Assembly: GCA_030751555.1 (NCBI GenBank)
Contig: JASMFX010000155.1
Location: 1-18,958 of the forward strand
Length of the DNA stretch: 18,958 nt
From: Candidatus Woesearchaeota archaeon
Lineage (GTDB): Archaea > Nanoarchaeota > Nanoarchaeia > Woesearchaeales > CALCXY01
Direction of reading: 5' to 3'
Shown: positions 1-7,607 of the stretch, one piece after another
Position numbering within the stretch: position 1 is the first letter of the stretch
Layout: each line of letters begins with the position of its first letter
Program-made: the position numbers and the translations under genes
Notes under the pieces: generated by a model
What the model was told of the DNA's origin: nothing
Seen by the model: only the letters and a program-made list of their open reading frames with translations
The model's database searches: none

Positions 1-53
1 ATTCTAAAAAAAAGAAAATTAAGGTTGTTAGAGTTAAGAAGAAATCAACATGA
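1..53 (+). CDS. C-terminal tail of a lysine-rich protein (partial)
   Basis: Reading from base 3, an open frame gives a short tail ending SKKKKIKVVRVKKKST before a TGA stop at 51-53. The gene begins outside the window. Ten of these 16 residues are lysine or arginine, which fits a nucleic-acid-binding or ribosomal protein tail, but AT-rich DNA can give such a run by chance. The family cannot be named from 16 residues. It would point towards the minus-strand gene side of hairpin element A. Confidence 0.35.
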   Translation, partial: SKKKKIKVVRVKKKST

Positions 54-157
54 TTTAACTGGTTAAGTCCACTCTGATGAGGTTGCAAGTTTCGGCCGCT
101 ACATTTCTCTCCTTAGCTTTTTCTTCTACTGGTTTGCTCCACACATTGAACAACCTG

Positions 158-203
158 ATTTTTCTTGTCTCCCCTTACCAGGGTACGGGGAGACAAGAAA
201 AAT
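158..203 (-). repeat. Hairpin element A (46-nt palindrome)
   Basis: The arms 158-180 and 181-203 pair at 21 of 23 positions. The exceptions are the central A-G step (180/181) and one internal T-C mismatch (175/186), six positions from the centre. Read on the minus strand, the core matches elements B and C: CTCCCC, then G, then TACCC, then the return arm GGTAAGGGGAG. The outer arms differ from those of B and C yet still pair with each other. There is no T-run directly after it on the plus strand, so it is not a simple terminator. Imperfect flanking complementarity (about 116-127 with 230-241) may form an outer stem. It could be the core of a structured RNA, a DNA cruciform or protein site, or a mobile-element end. 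Confidence 0.8.
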
Positions 204-321
204 TCAAGTTATAGGCCAGCACCGAAAAGGAAAAAAAGAGCCAAAAGCTTAATTTAATCTCACTATTGTGGAGGCGCCTGGACTTACACAACAAAGTTGA
301 ATATGCCAATCCAAGCAAAGA

Positions 322-330
322 TTTATAAAT
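322..330 (+). promoter_or_regulatory. TATA box for the 352 gene
   Basis: TTTATAAAT lies 22-30 bases before the ATG at 352. Archaeal transcription normally starts about 25 bases after the TATA box, so the mRNA would be leaderless. No Shine-Dalgarno motif is seen, which agrees. On the other strand the same bases read ATTTATAAA and could drive transcription through element A. Confidence 0.6.
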
Positions 331-351
331 AATTCTTGAGATTCATACCTT

Positions 352-1122
352 ATGAGAGACCAATTTGATCGATTTAGAGATTACCTAGCTGGACATAGAA
401 GGATCTCTCTAAGAGGGATAGTAGACAAAGTAAGAGATCAGGAAAGAAAAGCATTTGCAAGAAGGCTCTATGAAACAGAGCTCCTGCATCGTCCAGATTT
501 TACCCCTCCACAGAGTATTTGGCGTCAGGCAGGCCAAGTAGCGTATAGCGTTAGCATGACCTCTTTCATCCTGGCAAGCATTATTGCAGTAGGAGCAGCT
601 GTTAATCAAAAATATAGTCAAAATCCTAGCCTCCAAAAAGCTCTAGGTGATGTTGTTGCATCTCTATCTTCTGATGATAATGGTCAATCTGATCCCCCTC
701 ATAAAAGAATAGTAAAATCAGATCCTGCAAGAGAGAGACCAGATGAGATAGAAATTGTTGAAATAGCTAGCCCATATGATCAAGGACAAATATTAATCGA
801 TGGTAAAAACAATCTTTTAGTCTACTGGAATGGTAGAATTCGTCCATTTCGACAAGTAACTCCAAACAAAGGAGAAGGATTCTATGCTTTATTCAGAAGA
901 TTTGGGACTGGAGGAGACACCTATGGGGAGGATGATCAAGAACTGCTATCTTATATCAGAGCAGCAAATGGGATCGAAGTGAACCCAAGAAACAGACCAG
1001 ATACAATAGAAAAAGAAAAGGTTTATGTTATTGATGGCAGAGATAGGAGTTTTGTACCAGATTTTGATAATCTAAAACCTGTTATTAGCTTGAGCAAAAA
1101 TATGAGACCTAATTCTTCCTAA
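352..1122 (+). CDS. Membrane-anchored protein with possible LysM-like C-terminal domain
   Basis: This 256-residue protein has a charged, basic N-terminus (residues 1-60) and one hydrophobic segment at about 62-84. A polar, probably disordered stretch (about 100-135) precedes a folded-looking C-terminus. Residues 174-228 begin GEGFYALFRRFG, continue through LLSYIRAANGIE and end EKVYVIDG. That order (start of first helix, second helix ending in N-G, then a strand) resembles a LysM fold of the cell-surface type, but the match is judged by eye only. One membrane anchor with an external domain is the likely layout. The start is supported by a TATA box at the leaderless distance. Its last 14 bases overlap the end of the convergent cupredoxin gene. 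The exact family is not recognised. Confidence 0.75.
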   Translation: MRDQFDRFRDYLAGHRRISLRGIVDKVRDQERKAFARRLYETELLHRPDFTPPQSIWRQAGQVAYSVSMTSFILASIIAVGAAVNQKYSQNPSLQKALGDVVASLSSDDNGQSDPPHKRIVKSDPARERPDEIEIVEIASPYDQGQILIDGKNNLLVYWNGRIRPFRQVTPNKGEGFYALFRRFGTGGDTYGEDDQELLSYIRAANGIEVNPRNRPDTIEKEKVYVIDGRDRSFVPDFDNLKPVISLSKNMRPNSS

Positions 1123-1708
1123 ACAAAGTCCTAAAGAACTTCTTAACACTAAAGACAACTCCTCCAGTTATAGCAGAGAAACTATCAGCATCGCCTGTTA
1201 CAATAACTGTTCCTTGCATATAATTAAGCATTGCATCAATGTAGACATACTCCCCGGGAACATTAAAAATACTAGAATCAGAACCATCTGGATTAATCCG
1301 AGGACTGATATATGATCGATCCTGTGTTAAGATCTTGTGCACCCTATTGTCCTTATTGATCCAAACAACCATTGTGCCTGGCTCAACAGTAACAACCTCT
1401 GGCACAAATCTATTATGTAGGATTTGAACAACAACCCTTTGAGGCAATGATTCTGGTTCCTCCACCACATCAGTAACTAATTCCTTAACATCATCTGGAA
1501 CTACATCCAATGGATTTGCTTCAGAAGCCTCTGCCACACCATCTTCATCAGATATCTCTCTAGACACCTGACTATCTAAAATAGGAGATGGTTCTTCAAC
1601 AGTTGGTTCAAGAAACTTATCTCTTGAGGTAACAGGATTCTTAACAACCACAGCTACAATAAGAATAGCTACTAAAATAAGTAAGAACGTTCGCACCTCT
1701 TTTTTCAT
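1109..1708 (-). CDS. Membrane-anchored cupredoxin-like protein with degenerate copper site
   Basis: This 199-residue protein has an N-terminal membrane segment (about 5-23), an acidic linker (30-85) and a cupredoxin-type beta sandwich at about 90-171. The domain shows the usual order: strands RVVVQILHNRFVPEVVTVEP, GTMVVWINKD, the first-ligand His124 in NRVHKI, and a last loop GEYVYIDAMLNYMQG. In typical family members that loop reads roughly Y-x-C-x-x-H-x-x-M. Here the Cys position is Asp158 and the second His position is Leu161, while Met164 remains. Two of four ligands are therefore missing and type 1 copper binding is doubtful. A short basic amphipathic tail (VKKFFRTLFRKN) follows. It probably acts outside the membrane as a structural or binding domain. 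Confidence 0.8.
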   Translation of the reverse strand: MKKEVRTFLLILVAILIVAVVVKNPVTSRDKFLEPTVEEPSPILDSQVSREISDEDGVAEASEANPLDVVPDDVKELVTDVVEEPESLPQRVVVQILHNRFVPEVVTVEPGTMVVWINKDNRVHKILTQDRSYISPRINPDGSDSSIFNVPGEYVYIDAMLNYMQGTVIVTGDADSFSAITGGVVFSVKKFFRTLFRKN

Positions 1709-1730
1709 GCTACAGATACGACAAATACTA

Positions 1731-1739
1731 GTATATAAG
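1731..1739 (-). promoter_or_regulatory. TATA box for the cupredoxin gene
   Basis: Read on the minus strand this is CTTATATAC, 23-31 bases before the ATG ending at 1708. The spacing implies a leaderless transcript. Confidence 0.6.
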
Positions 1740-1788
1740 GTTTTCTGTGGTCCGATATATAGTATAAAATTAACATTTTACATTAACG

Positions 1789-1796
1789 TTTATATA
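1789..1796 (+). promoter_or_regulatory. TATA box for the flippase gene
   Basis: TTTATATA lies 24-31 bases before the ATG at 1820, again with leaderless spacing and no Shine-Dalgarno motif. It is back to back with the cupredoxin promoter in a 111-base divergent region. Confidence 0.6.
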
Positions 1797-1819
1797 CCAA
1801 AACATTCCAAAAAGCCTTT

Positions 1820-2884
1820 ATGCAACACCATAAAAAAGAGATCAAGAAAATAGAAGGTGGATTCTGGAAATTTGTTATGAAAAACCTGATCTCTATAGGA
1901 ATTGGTTTATTGGTATTCTATATAGTACTAAAAGGGATAGGAATCCACGAAATAAGACTAGCCATCAAGAGCATTCCAGGCATCTATTTTGTCATTGTAT
2001 TCCTTCTCTATGGCGTAATTTATTCATTACATATACTGAAGTGGAAAACGATTATACATACTGTCAAAGATGTAGATTTTATCCAACTCGTACCAATATA
2101 CTTTGCAGGAGGGATGTTCAATCAGCTTACACCAGGAGCAACCTGCGGAGGCCAGCCTTATAGAGCATATCATCTCTCAAAAATTAATAAAAAAAGCTTT
2201 GCTCAGAATCTTTCCACATCCATTTTTGAATTTTGTACAAATGCAGTTTTCCACAGCATTGTCCTGCTCTCTTCGCTTGTCTACCTTATATCCATCAAAG
2301 TCCCTTCCCATATGATTGCACTTCTAGTAATTTCAGTAGTTCTAGTGATTGCTTTTCTACTTTTCATAGCATTAGGATTTGTAAAGATTGATGTGAAAAT
2401 TAAATTCGCAAATAAGATCTTTCCACATTTATATCATGTGCATATCTTCAACAAGCTAAAGAAAAATTTCAAAAACTATAATACCATGAAATCCTTTTTT
2501 GTAGGAGAGGTAAAAATATTTTATAGAGAGATGGATCATTATCTAAAAAATACAAGACTCCTCATAAAAGCGTTCCTCTATGATATCCTTATCTGGACAG
2601 TTTACGCACTACAATTAATGATCCTGTTTCTTGCTGTAGATGTCAATATAGGATTCATACCTGTGATTATTGTCCTCAGCGTAAGTCAATTAGCAAATTT
2701 TATCATGTTTACCCCTGGAGGTGTTGGTATTGTAGAAGCAGTTATGATTGGAACCTTTGGGCTCTTTGGAATCCCTCTGGCAATATCTGCTGTGGTACCC
2801 ACGATTAATAGACTATTTCTCTATATCTATGAATTTGTTTTCGGCTATCTAAGCTTTCTTTACCTAAGGAATATCAAGAGATAA
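1820..2884 (+). CDS. YbhN/AglD-type flippase-like membrane protein (LPG_synthase_TM family)
   Basis: This 354-residue protein has about seven or eight hydrophobic segments (roughly 22-40, 53-72, 88-100, 135-160, 164-188, 247-272, 277-297, 305-350). It carries both landmark motifs of the family once called UPF0104: NQLTPGATCGGQPYRAY at 101-117 (family form PG-x-GGE/Q-x-x-R) and FTPGGVGIVEA at 297-307. Length is normal for the stand-alone membrane domain and there is no C-terminal synthetase domain. In archaea related proteins (AglD) take part in lipid-linked glycan assembly; in bacteria the domain moves or modifies lipids. A role in moving a lipid or lipid-linked sugar in the cytoplasmic membrane is likely, but the substrate cannot be told. 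Its end faces that of rad50, 29 bases away. Confidence 0.88.
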   Translation: MQHHKKEIKKIEGGFWKFVMKNLISIGIGLLVFYIVLKGIGIHEIRLAIKSIPGIYFVIVFLLYGVIYSLHILKWKTIIHTVKDVDFIQLVPIYFAGGMFNQLTPGATCGGQPYRAYHLSKINKKSFAQNLSTSIFEFCTNAVFHSIVLLSSLVYLISIKVPSHMIALLVISVVLVIAFLLFIALGFVKIDVKIKFANKIFPHLYHVHIFNKLKKNFKNYNTMKSFFVGEVKIFYREMDHYLKNTRLLIKAFLYDILIWTVYALQLMILFLAVDVNIGFIPVIIVLSVSQLANFIMFTPGGVGIVEAVMIGTFGLFGIPLAISAVVPTINRLFLYIYEFVFGYLSFLYLRNIKR

Positions 2885-2913
2885 TACAGATAATAGAGAT
2901 AACTCAGATAAAA

Positions 2914-4974
2914 TTAACCACTAACAAATACCTCACTTACATGATCTTGTTTTCTTACTTGGACAACATGATCCACAAAACTTTCAATTTTTTTCTCATG
3001 ACTTACTATGATAATCTGCTTCATCTGTATCTGTTGTAGCAAGTCTCTAATCTTGTCGAGCTGCTCTGTAGAAAACCCATCAGTTGGCTCATCCAAGATA
3101 ATAAGATCCTTTGTTTTCACAGTCCCAAGCAGATCATTGATAACTTGGTTAAGGCTTAACCGATATGATAATGCACAGCTTGTTTTTTCTCCTCCACTCA
3201 AATACTCGATCCCAACTTCATAGCCATTTTGGGTTATCACTGGGGCAAACTCCCCGTCAAGATGGACAGTGATGGTTTCATCCTCCATAAGGAGCTTAAA
3301 CCACCTCTGAAAGAGCTCATTAAATTCATGATACAGTTTTCCCATAACATGTTTCTCTATCTCAATCATAAGGTTAAGAAACATGGTTTCAAGCCATTCC
3401 TCATAATGGCCTAACTTTTTCAGATTCTCCAAAGACTCTTTTTTGAGCTTTATCTCATCTTCAACATTCTCAAGCATGCGCTGGATACCTTGCTTCTCCT
3501 TAAGAAATCCATTAAGTTGTAATTCTATGCTATGTTTTCCATGCTGTGCCTGATCAACCTTTGTCCTAATTTCTCTATGTTCATTTTCAATAGCAGATTG
3601 TAATGCAAGATTCTTTGCTGTCTCTGCCTTGTCTGCGTTGATAAGCCCAATTCGTTTCTTTAGCTCATCCTGCTCTAATTCTAGTTTTTTCAAACCTTGC
3701 TTTTTTTCCTCAAGGTTTTTCTTATTAATAAGGTTAATCTCACTGGCTTTTTCCCGATCCTGTATTTCTAGAAGCAATTTTTTCAGAGAGCCTGTTTTCT
3801 TCTCATTTTCCAATTGCAATTGCTTATTTTCAGAGATGATTTTCTCTTGCTGGCTAATCTGCTTATCCTCTCTCTCCATAATAATGCTTTTATGATTCTC
3901 AGATACTTGCTGCAGACAGGTTAAGCACTTATCAAGCTGTCTAATTTTGTTTTTAATACTCTGAGCCTGCTCTTTTTTAACAGCAGCCTCATTAATATTT
4001 TTAACAATAGAAAACAGTTTTCTTTCATTCTCCTGGATCTCCTGCTGAGTCAATGATTTCTTTTTTTCTAGTGCTGCTGAATCAATCTCCTGATGCTTCT
4101 TAAGCTGATCGTCAAGCTGCTTGCACTCATCCTGAAGCGCTTTGCTTTGAAGAGTCAGGCTTTGAAACAACTCAACAGATGATTTTAGAGCAGTGTCAAG
4201 ACTCGCTTGCTTATTTTTCAGCTCTGCAACCTGCTTAATCTTCTCATCAATCTCCTTTTGCAGGCTCAAAACCTTTTGGAGTGAGGCTTCTGCATCTTCT
4301 TTTTTAGACGATGCATGCTTGATTTGTTCATCAAGCAATGAAATTTCCTTAAGATAGTTCTCTTGTTGTTTCTCTTTCTCACCAAGCCCCTCGCCCTTGA
4401 CAGCTAGCTCTCTTTGCTGTTGTCTTAGTTCCTTGATAAAAAGCTCTGCATTTGCCCTCATGATCTTATATTTATCAACGCCAAATACCTTTCTCAGAGT
4501 ATCAATCCTAAATTCCTTGTTGTCTAAAAGTATGAGCTTCATAGCCTCCTGAGGAGTATACACTGTGTAGCGATAGATAAGATTCTTTTTTGTAAGCAGC
4601 TCTTTAGGATAGTTTAAGATCTCCAAAACATCTGATTTCAATTCAATAGTGCTTCCCTCCTTCTTCACACCATCCTTAATAATGTAGCCTGTTTCCTGGC
4701 TAACACTAGCAGATCTCTTGAGTTTTCTTTTAATAGTGTATTGATTTTCATCAATCTGAAACTGCAACTCAACAGAGCCTTCATGCTTGCCCTGCCTTAG
4801 CAAAGCATCTCCTTCTCCACGCTGCATCCCAAATAAAGCAAACTCAATTGCAAAGAGAATTGTGCTCTTCCCAGAGCCAATATCCCCTGATAATAATGTT
4901 GAACCCTCTGAGAATTCAATGGTTTGATTAAGGTAAGATCGAATATTCTCAAGAGTTATAGAAATGATTTTCAT
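2914..4974 (-). CDS. rad50: Rad50-like SMC-family DNA repair ATPase
   Basis: This 686-residue protein has the ABC/SMC layout. The N-terminal half-ATPase has Walker A GDIGSGKS (30-37). Long coiled coils run from about 175 to 540 around a hook CLTC (350-353). The C-terminal half has the signature LSGGEK (592-597), Walker B LIILDEP (624-630) and switch His659 in IIIVSHE. With Mre11 it would hold and process DNA double-strand ends. Archaeal Rad50 is usually about 850-900 residues, so each arm here is short (about 170 residues). The hook lacks the proline common in CPxC hooks but keeps both zinc-binding cysteines. The usual partner genes mre11, herA and nurA are not beside it. A TATA box supports the start. 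Confidence 0.93.
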   Translation of the reverse strand: MKIISITLENIRSYLNQTIEFSEGSTLLSGDIGSGKSTILFAIEFALFGMQRGEGDALLRQGKHEGSVELQFQIDENQYTIKRKLKRSASVSQETGYIIKDGVKKEGSTIELKSDVLEILNYPKELLTKKNLIYRYTVYTPQEAMKLILLDNKEFRIDTLRKVFGVDKYKIMRANAELFIKELRQQQRELAVKGEGLGEKEKQQENYLKEISLLDEQIKHASSKKEDAEASLQKVLSLQKEIDEKIKQVAELKNKQASLDTALKSSVELFQSLTLQSKALQDECKQLDDQLKKHQEIDSAALEKKKSLTQQEIQENERKLFSIVKNINEAAVKKEQAQSIKNKIRQLDKCLTCLQQVSENHKSIIMEREDKQISQQEKIISENKQLQLENEKKTGSLKKLLLEIQDREKASEINLINKKNLEEKKQGLKKLELEQDELKKRIGLINADKAETAKNLALQSAIENEHREIRTKVDQAQHGKHSIELQLNGFLKEKQGIQRMLENVEDEIKLKKESLENLKKLGHYEEWLETMFLNLMIEIEKHVMGKLYHEFNELFQRWFKLLMEDETITVHLDGEFAPVITQNGYEVGIEYLSGGEKTSCALSYRLSLNQVINDLLGTVKTKDLIILDEPTDGFSTEQLDKIRDLLQQIQMKQIIIVSHEKKIESFVDHVVQVRKQDHVSEVFVSG

Positions 4975-4996
4975 GAAGAATTGAAGAGTTTTAAAA

Positions 4997-5006
4997 TTTA
5001 TAAATA
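4997..5006 (-). promoter_or_regulatory. TATA box for rad50
   Basis: TATTTATAAA on the minus strand lies 23-32 bases before the ATG ending at 4974. The gene therefore has its own leaderless promoter, in the 51-base gap after the upstream gene. Confidence 0.6.
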
Positions 5007-5025
5007 TTTAGGTGATAGAGGGATA

Positions 5026-6411
5026 TTAACGTACAAGAGATAATGGATTATTACGATATTTATGGATTACTTGTTTCCTGAAATCTTGCACAGAGCTCTT
5101 ACCAGCTATGGTACTATCCTCTGCTAACTCTTGTACTGTAAGGTCAGCAGGCCCTAGAGTTACATCACTACTACCAAATCTTACTGCTCTTATTTGCAAG
5201 CTCTCAAGAAAGCGCTCAATCTTATGACTTAATCGTGACTGATAGTTAGCCCTCGTGGTTGTAAAGTCGTGGATCGCTGGATCTGCAAAAGCTGTATTAC
5301 CACTAGAGTCAAATCCATCTGGATTAAGGACATTTTGAATAAGATCTGTGGTGTAATGATTGTCGAAAAGATAATTAATTCTTGTTCTAGCAAATTGCAT
5401 TGCTGCCTGTGCTTTAAGTCTATCCCTACTAGAACTCCATTCATACTGTGAAGCTCTCGACAATCCTCTTAAAAATTCTGTTCGAGCCTTTTTCCAATAA
5501 GTGGAAAGTATCAATTCATCATGCGCAGAATGGTTTGGTGTAACTCCATCTAGACGTTCCTCCATATAATCCAATAAAAGATCATAGACCAAGATTGCCT
5601 GATTAAAGCATTGTGTTGCCTTCTGAGCCCCATCTTGTTCAAGAAATGATATCCCTTTGATATTATAGATTGCTCCAAGTCCAACAAAATCAGCCAACTC
5701 ATCATAGGTTAATCCTGCTGTCTTATAGAGACTTGGTAAAGAAGAATGCAGAGCACGTGCAATTACATTAAACTCATCCAGGGAATCAGAGAATCCCTCT
5801 TTATCGAATCCGTCTAAACTATCCTGAGTAGTAATATCAGGAATAAGATCGGCATAGAGTGACCACAATAAAATATCTGATCTGTCAGGCTCTCTAGAAG
5901 CATGCTTATCAGAAATCATGCCAACTAAAGTGTCATAATCAAGATTCTCAAAAGAACCTAAAAAATCTGAAGAGTTCATAGGCAATACATCAAGGAATCC
6001 TCCTAATGAATTAAAAGCATCTCTGCATTGTCCAATATTGTAATCTAATTCAATACCTCCCTGTATATCAGCAGAAGTGATAGAGAGTGATAGACCATCT
6101 CTTCGATCATGAAGAATGGATATAGTTAATGGAGTATTAGGACTTGTATAGGTGCAAGAGGGATTTGGACCAACCTGAGTCTCATTTTTTTGATAATGAT
6201 CAGTCCATTCTGGGCCTAAGGCACTTTCCAATTCTCTTACTAAATTATCAAAGCTACCCCCTTCAGGAACAGGAGTTCTCTCATTAGGAATTCTCAATCT
6301 AATAGTAAAATAGGGTTTTTCATCAAATTTGCCCTCAAGAAGGGTAGAAGATTGTAACTTATGATCTAGATGGATATTATTTTCAAATTTCAGTAATTGA
6401 CTATCTGCCAT
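5026..6411 (-). CDS. Unrecognised soluble protein with a TPR-like segment
   Basis: This 461-residue protein has no signal peptide or membrane segment. The first 130 residues look rich in beta strands (for example PYFTIRLRIPN and LSLSITSADIQGGIELDY). From about 150 onward it is helical. Residues 243-276 read GLGAIYNIKGISFLEQ, then DGAQKATQCFNQAILVYD, which fits one tetratricopeptide repeat. Helices at about 300-350 and 385-410 could extend a solenoid that binds a partner protein. No catalytic motif was recognised. The start has a TATA-like sequence at leaderless distance. It sits between the isomerase and rad50 on the same strand, but each of the three genes has its own promoter, so a shared function does not follow. 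Confidence 0.75.
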   Translation of the reverse strand: MADSQLLKFENNIHLDHKLQSSTLLEGKFDEKPYFTIRLRIPNERTPVPEGGSFDNLVRELESALGPEWTDHYQKNETQVGPNPSCTYTSPNTPLTISILHDRRDGLSLSITSADIQGGIELDYNIGQCRDAFNSLGGFLDVLPMNSSDFLGSFENLDYDTLVGMISDKHASREPDRSDILLWSLYADLIPDITTQDSLDGFDKEGFSDSLDEFNVIARALHSSLPSLYKTAGLTYDELADFVGLGAIYNIKGISFLEQDGAQKATQCFNQAILVYDLLLDYMEERLDGVTPNHSAHDELILSTYWKKARTEFLRGLSRASQYEWSSSRDRLKAQAAMQFARTRINYLFDNHYTTDLIQNVLNPDGFDSSGNTAFADPAIHDFTTTRANYQSRLSHKIERFLESLQIRAVRFGSSDVTLGPADLTVQELAEDSTIAGKSSVQDFRKQVIHKYRNNPLSLVR

Positions 6412-6434
6412 AATAGGTAAAAGTTATCTTTGCA

Positions 6435-6443
6435 TTTAAAAAT
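6435..6443 (-). promoter_or_regulatory. TATA-like box for the 461-residue protein gene
   Basis: ATTTTTAAA on the minus strand lies 24-32 bases before the ATG ending at 6411. It is a weaker match than its neighbours but correctly placed. Confidence 0.45.
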
Positions 6444-6481
6444 CTTCACGTTTTAATGACGAATTATAAGCAAAAAAAGGG

Positions 6482-7480
6482 TTATTTCACCAATTTCTCC
6501 TTAAATTCTTCAATCAGCTTAACAGGTGTCGGATCCTCTTTTCGCTTCATTGCCAGAAAAAAACTAACCCAGTCTCCAATATAGATAGCACTTATCAGCT
6601 TAGCAAGCTTGTTAGGACCAGATAAGCCAATCTCAGTTACCTCAACCCCTCTCTGCTTTACCAACTCTTTGAAGATATCCATGCGTTTTCTCGTCCTCAC
6701 ATAATCGCTATCATCCTTGATAATGATCACATGATAACTTCCAGAAACATGGACATATCCATTCATCTCATTATGGTTAAGCTCTGGGAAAACATTTGAA
6801 AAGGCTGGAATCTTTGAGTTCTCATTAAAATTAATCTTCCATTTATAGCTCACTGCCCTGAGATTAGCTGAAGAGTAGATAACTGGAATTTTATCCACCA
6901 ACTTTTCGCTTAATTCTTCTGCACTCTCCTTAAAGATATCCTTACGCAGAGTCTCTACTGTTTTTTCAACAGCCTTATCCTGATTCTCAATAACATTGCA
7001 GTTCTGCAGAATCCTCAGAACAACAAGAAACATATAACCATAGCTGAATCTTGGCTGGAGACCCTCAGGCACTTCAACATAGGTAATCTGCTGCTCCTCT
7101 GCAAGTTTTTTTAGCTTACCTCCTGAGGATATTACAATAATCTTAGCGAGTTTTTTTTGTGCCTCCCTAAAAGCATTGATTGTCTCTTCAGTATTTCCTG
7201 AATAAGAGATAAGAAATAATAATGTTTTCTCATTTGTAAAAGCTGGTAAAGAATAGTCCTTATTCAGAATAATAGGCATTGAAAAATCATCAAGATAGGA
7301 TTTAAGAATCTCCCCAGGTAAACAACTTCCACCCATCCCAGAGACCATAACCTTGTCGAATTCGTCTTTAGCAGAGACATCTTTAGCAAGATTCCATCCC
7401 TTTTGAATCTGAAGAGGAAAGTCCTTCAAAACCTGATACATATCCTCCTTATCAATCTCCTTGATCTCTTTCTCTTCCAT
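6482..7480 (-). CDS. Bifunctional phosphoglucose/phosphomannose isomerase
   Basis: This 332-residue protein has two SIS sugar-isomerase domains. It interconverts glucose 6-phosphate or mannose 6-phosphate with fructose 6-phosphate in the cytoplasm. Motifs in order are GMGGS (48-52) and SYSGNTEET (92-100), the phosphate-binding loops; PRFSYGY (143-149); FNENSK with Glu220; and ELNHNEMNGY with His236. The Glu and His are 16 residues apart, as in the catalytic pair of the Pyrobaculum enzyme. Length fits the archaeal two-function family and is far shorter than classical glucose-6-phosphate isomerase. A purine-rich GGTGATC ends two bases before the ATG and looks like a ribosome-binding site, so this gene is probably not leaderless. 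It would feed sugar precursors into glycolysis, gluconeogenesis and mannose-based glycans. Confidence 0.93.
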   Translation of the reverse strand: MEEKEIKEIDKEDMYQVLKDFPLQIQKGWNLAKDVSAKDEFDKVMVSGMGGSCLPGEILKSYLDDFSMPIILNKDYSLPAFTNEKTLLFLISYSGNTEETINAFREAQKKLAKIIVISSGGKLKKLAEEQQITYVEVPEGLQPRFSYGYMFLVVLRILQNCNVIENQDKAVEKTVETLRKDIFKESAEELSEKLVDKIPVIYSSANLRAVSYKWKINFNENSKIPAFSNVFPELNHNEMNGYVHVSGSYHVIIIKDDSDYVRTRKRMDIFKELVKQRGVEVTEIGLSGPNKLAKLISAIYIGDWVSFFLAMKRKEDPTPVKLIEEFKEKLVK

Positions 7481-7482
7481 GG

Positions 7483-7489
7483 GATCACC
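7483..7489 (-). promoter_or_regulatory. Shine-Dalgarno site of the isomerase gene
   Basis: On the minus strand GGTGATC stands two bases before the ATG. It matches the usual archaeal 16S complement, though the spacing is short. Confidence 0.55.
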
Positions 7490-7510
7490 AGAATACTAAA
7501 CCAGTTAATC

Positions 7511-7520
7511 AATATAAAGA
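7511..7520 (-). promoter_or_regulatory. TATA box for the isomerase gene
   Basis: TCTTTATATT on the minus strand lies 31-40 bases before the ATG. Transcription would start about 8-12 bases ahead of the gene, leaving room for the Shine-Dalgarno site. Confidence 0.55.
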
Positions 7521-7567
7521 TTTCGATGTTTTATAATACTTATGAAAGAATAGTTTACTCAAACTAA

Positions 7568-7576
7568 TTTATATAT
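7568..7576 (+). promoter_or_regulatory. TATA box upstream of element B
   Basis: TTTATATAT is followed about 24-32 bases later by GGCCAGC (7598-7604), where transcription would be expected to begin. That start would place the whole element B cloverleaf at the front of an RNA. The RNA may end as a small transcript or read on into the L15e gene 305 bases further. Confidence 0.45.
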
Positions 7577-7607
7577 TGCGGCCGCCAAGATATTAAAGGC
7601 CAGCGTT

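Larger units (their letters stand above)
54..351. other. Intergenic region holding hairpin element A
   Basis: No credible gene lies here. The stretch holds the element A palindrome (158-203), GC-rich words CGGCCGC (93-99) and GGCCAGC (214-220) that also occur near element B, an A-rich segment at 223-246, and the TATA box of the next gene near its right end. Nothing else was recognised. Confidence 0.6.

Noticed and set aside
74..157. TGATGA and CTGA, resembling C and D boxes of a C/D guide RNA
   Set aside because: They are about 70 bases apart with no C'/D' pair between them, too far for an archaeal C/D box RNA.
158..203. Element A as a simple transcription terminator
   Set aside because: No T-run follows the hairpin directly on the plus strand, and the shared core with B (which precedes a gene) argues for another role.
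73..226. CTGATGAG at 73-80 and CGAAA at 223-227, resembling hammerhead ribozyme core pieces
   Set aside because: A short stem II (GGTTGC with GCACC) could be drawn, but no stem I partner or proper cleavage site was found.
3008..3895. Plus-strand open frames opposite rad50
   Set aside because: They lie inside the well-supported rad50 gene, have no recognisable features and are shadows of its coding frame.
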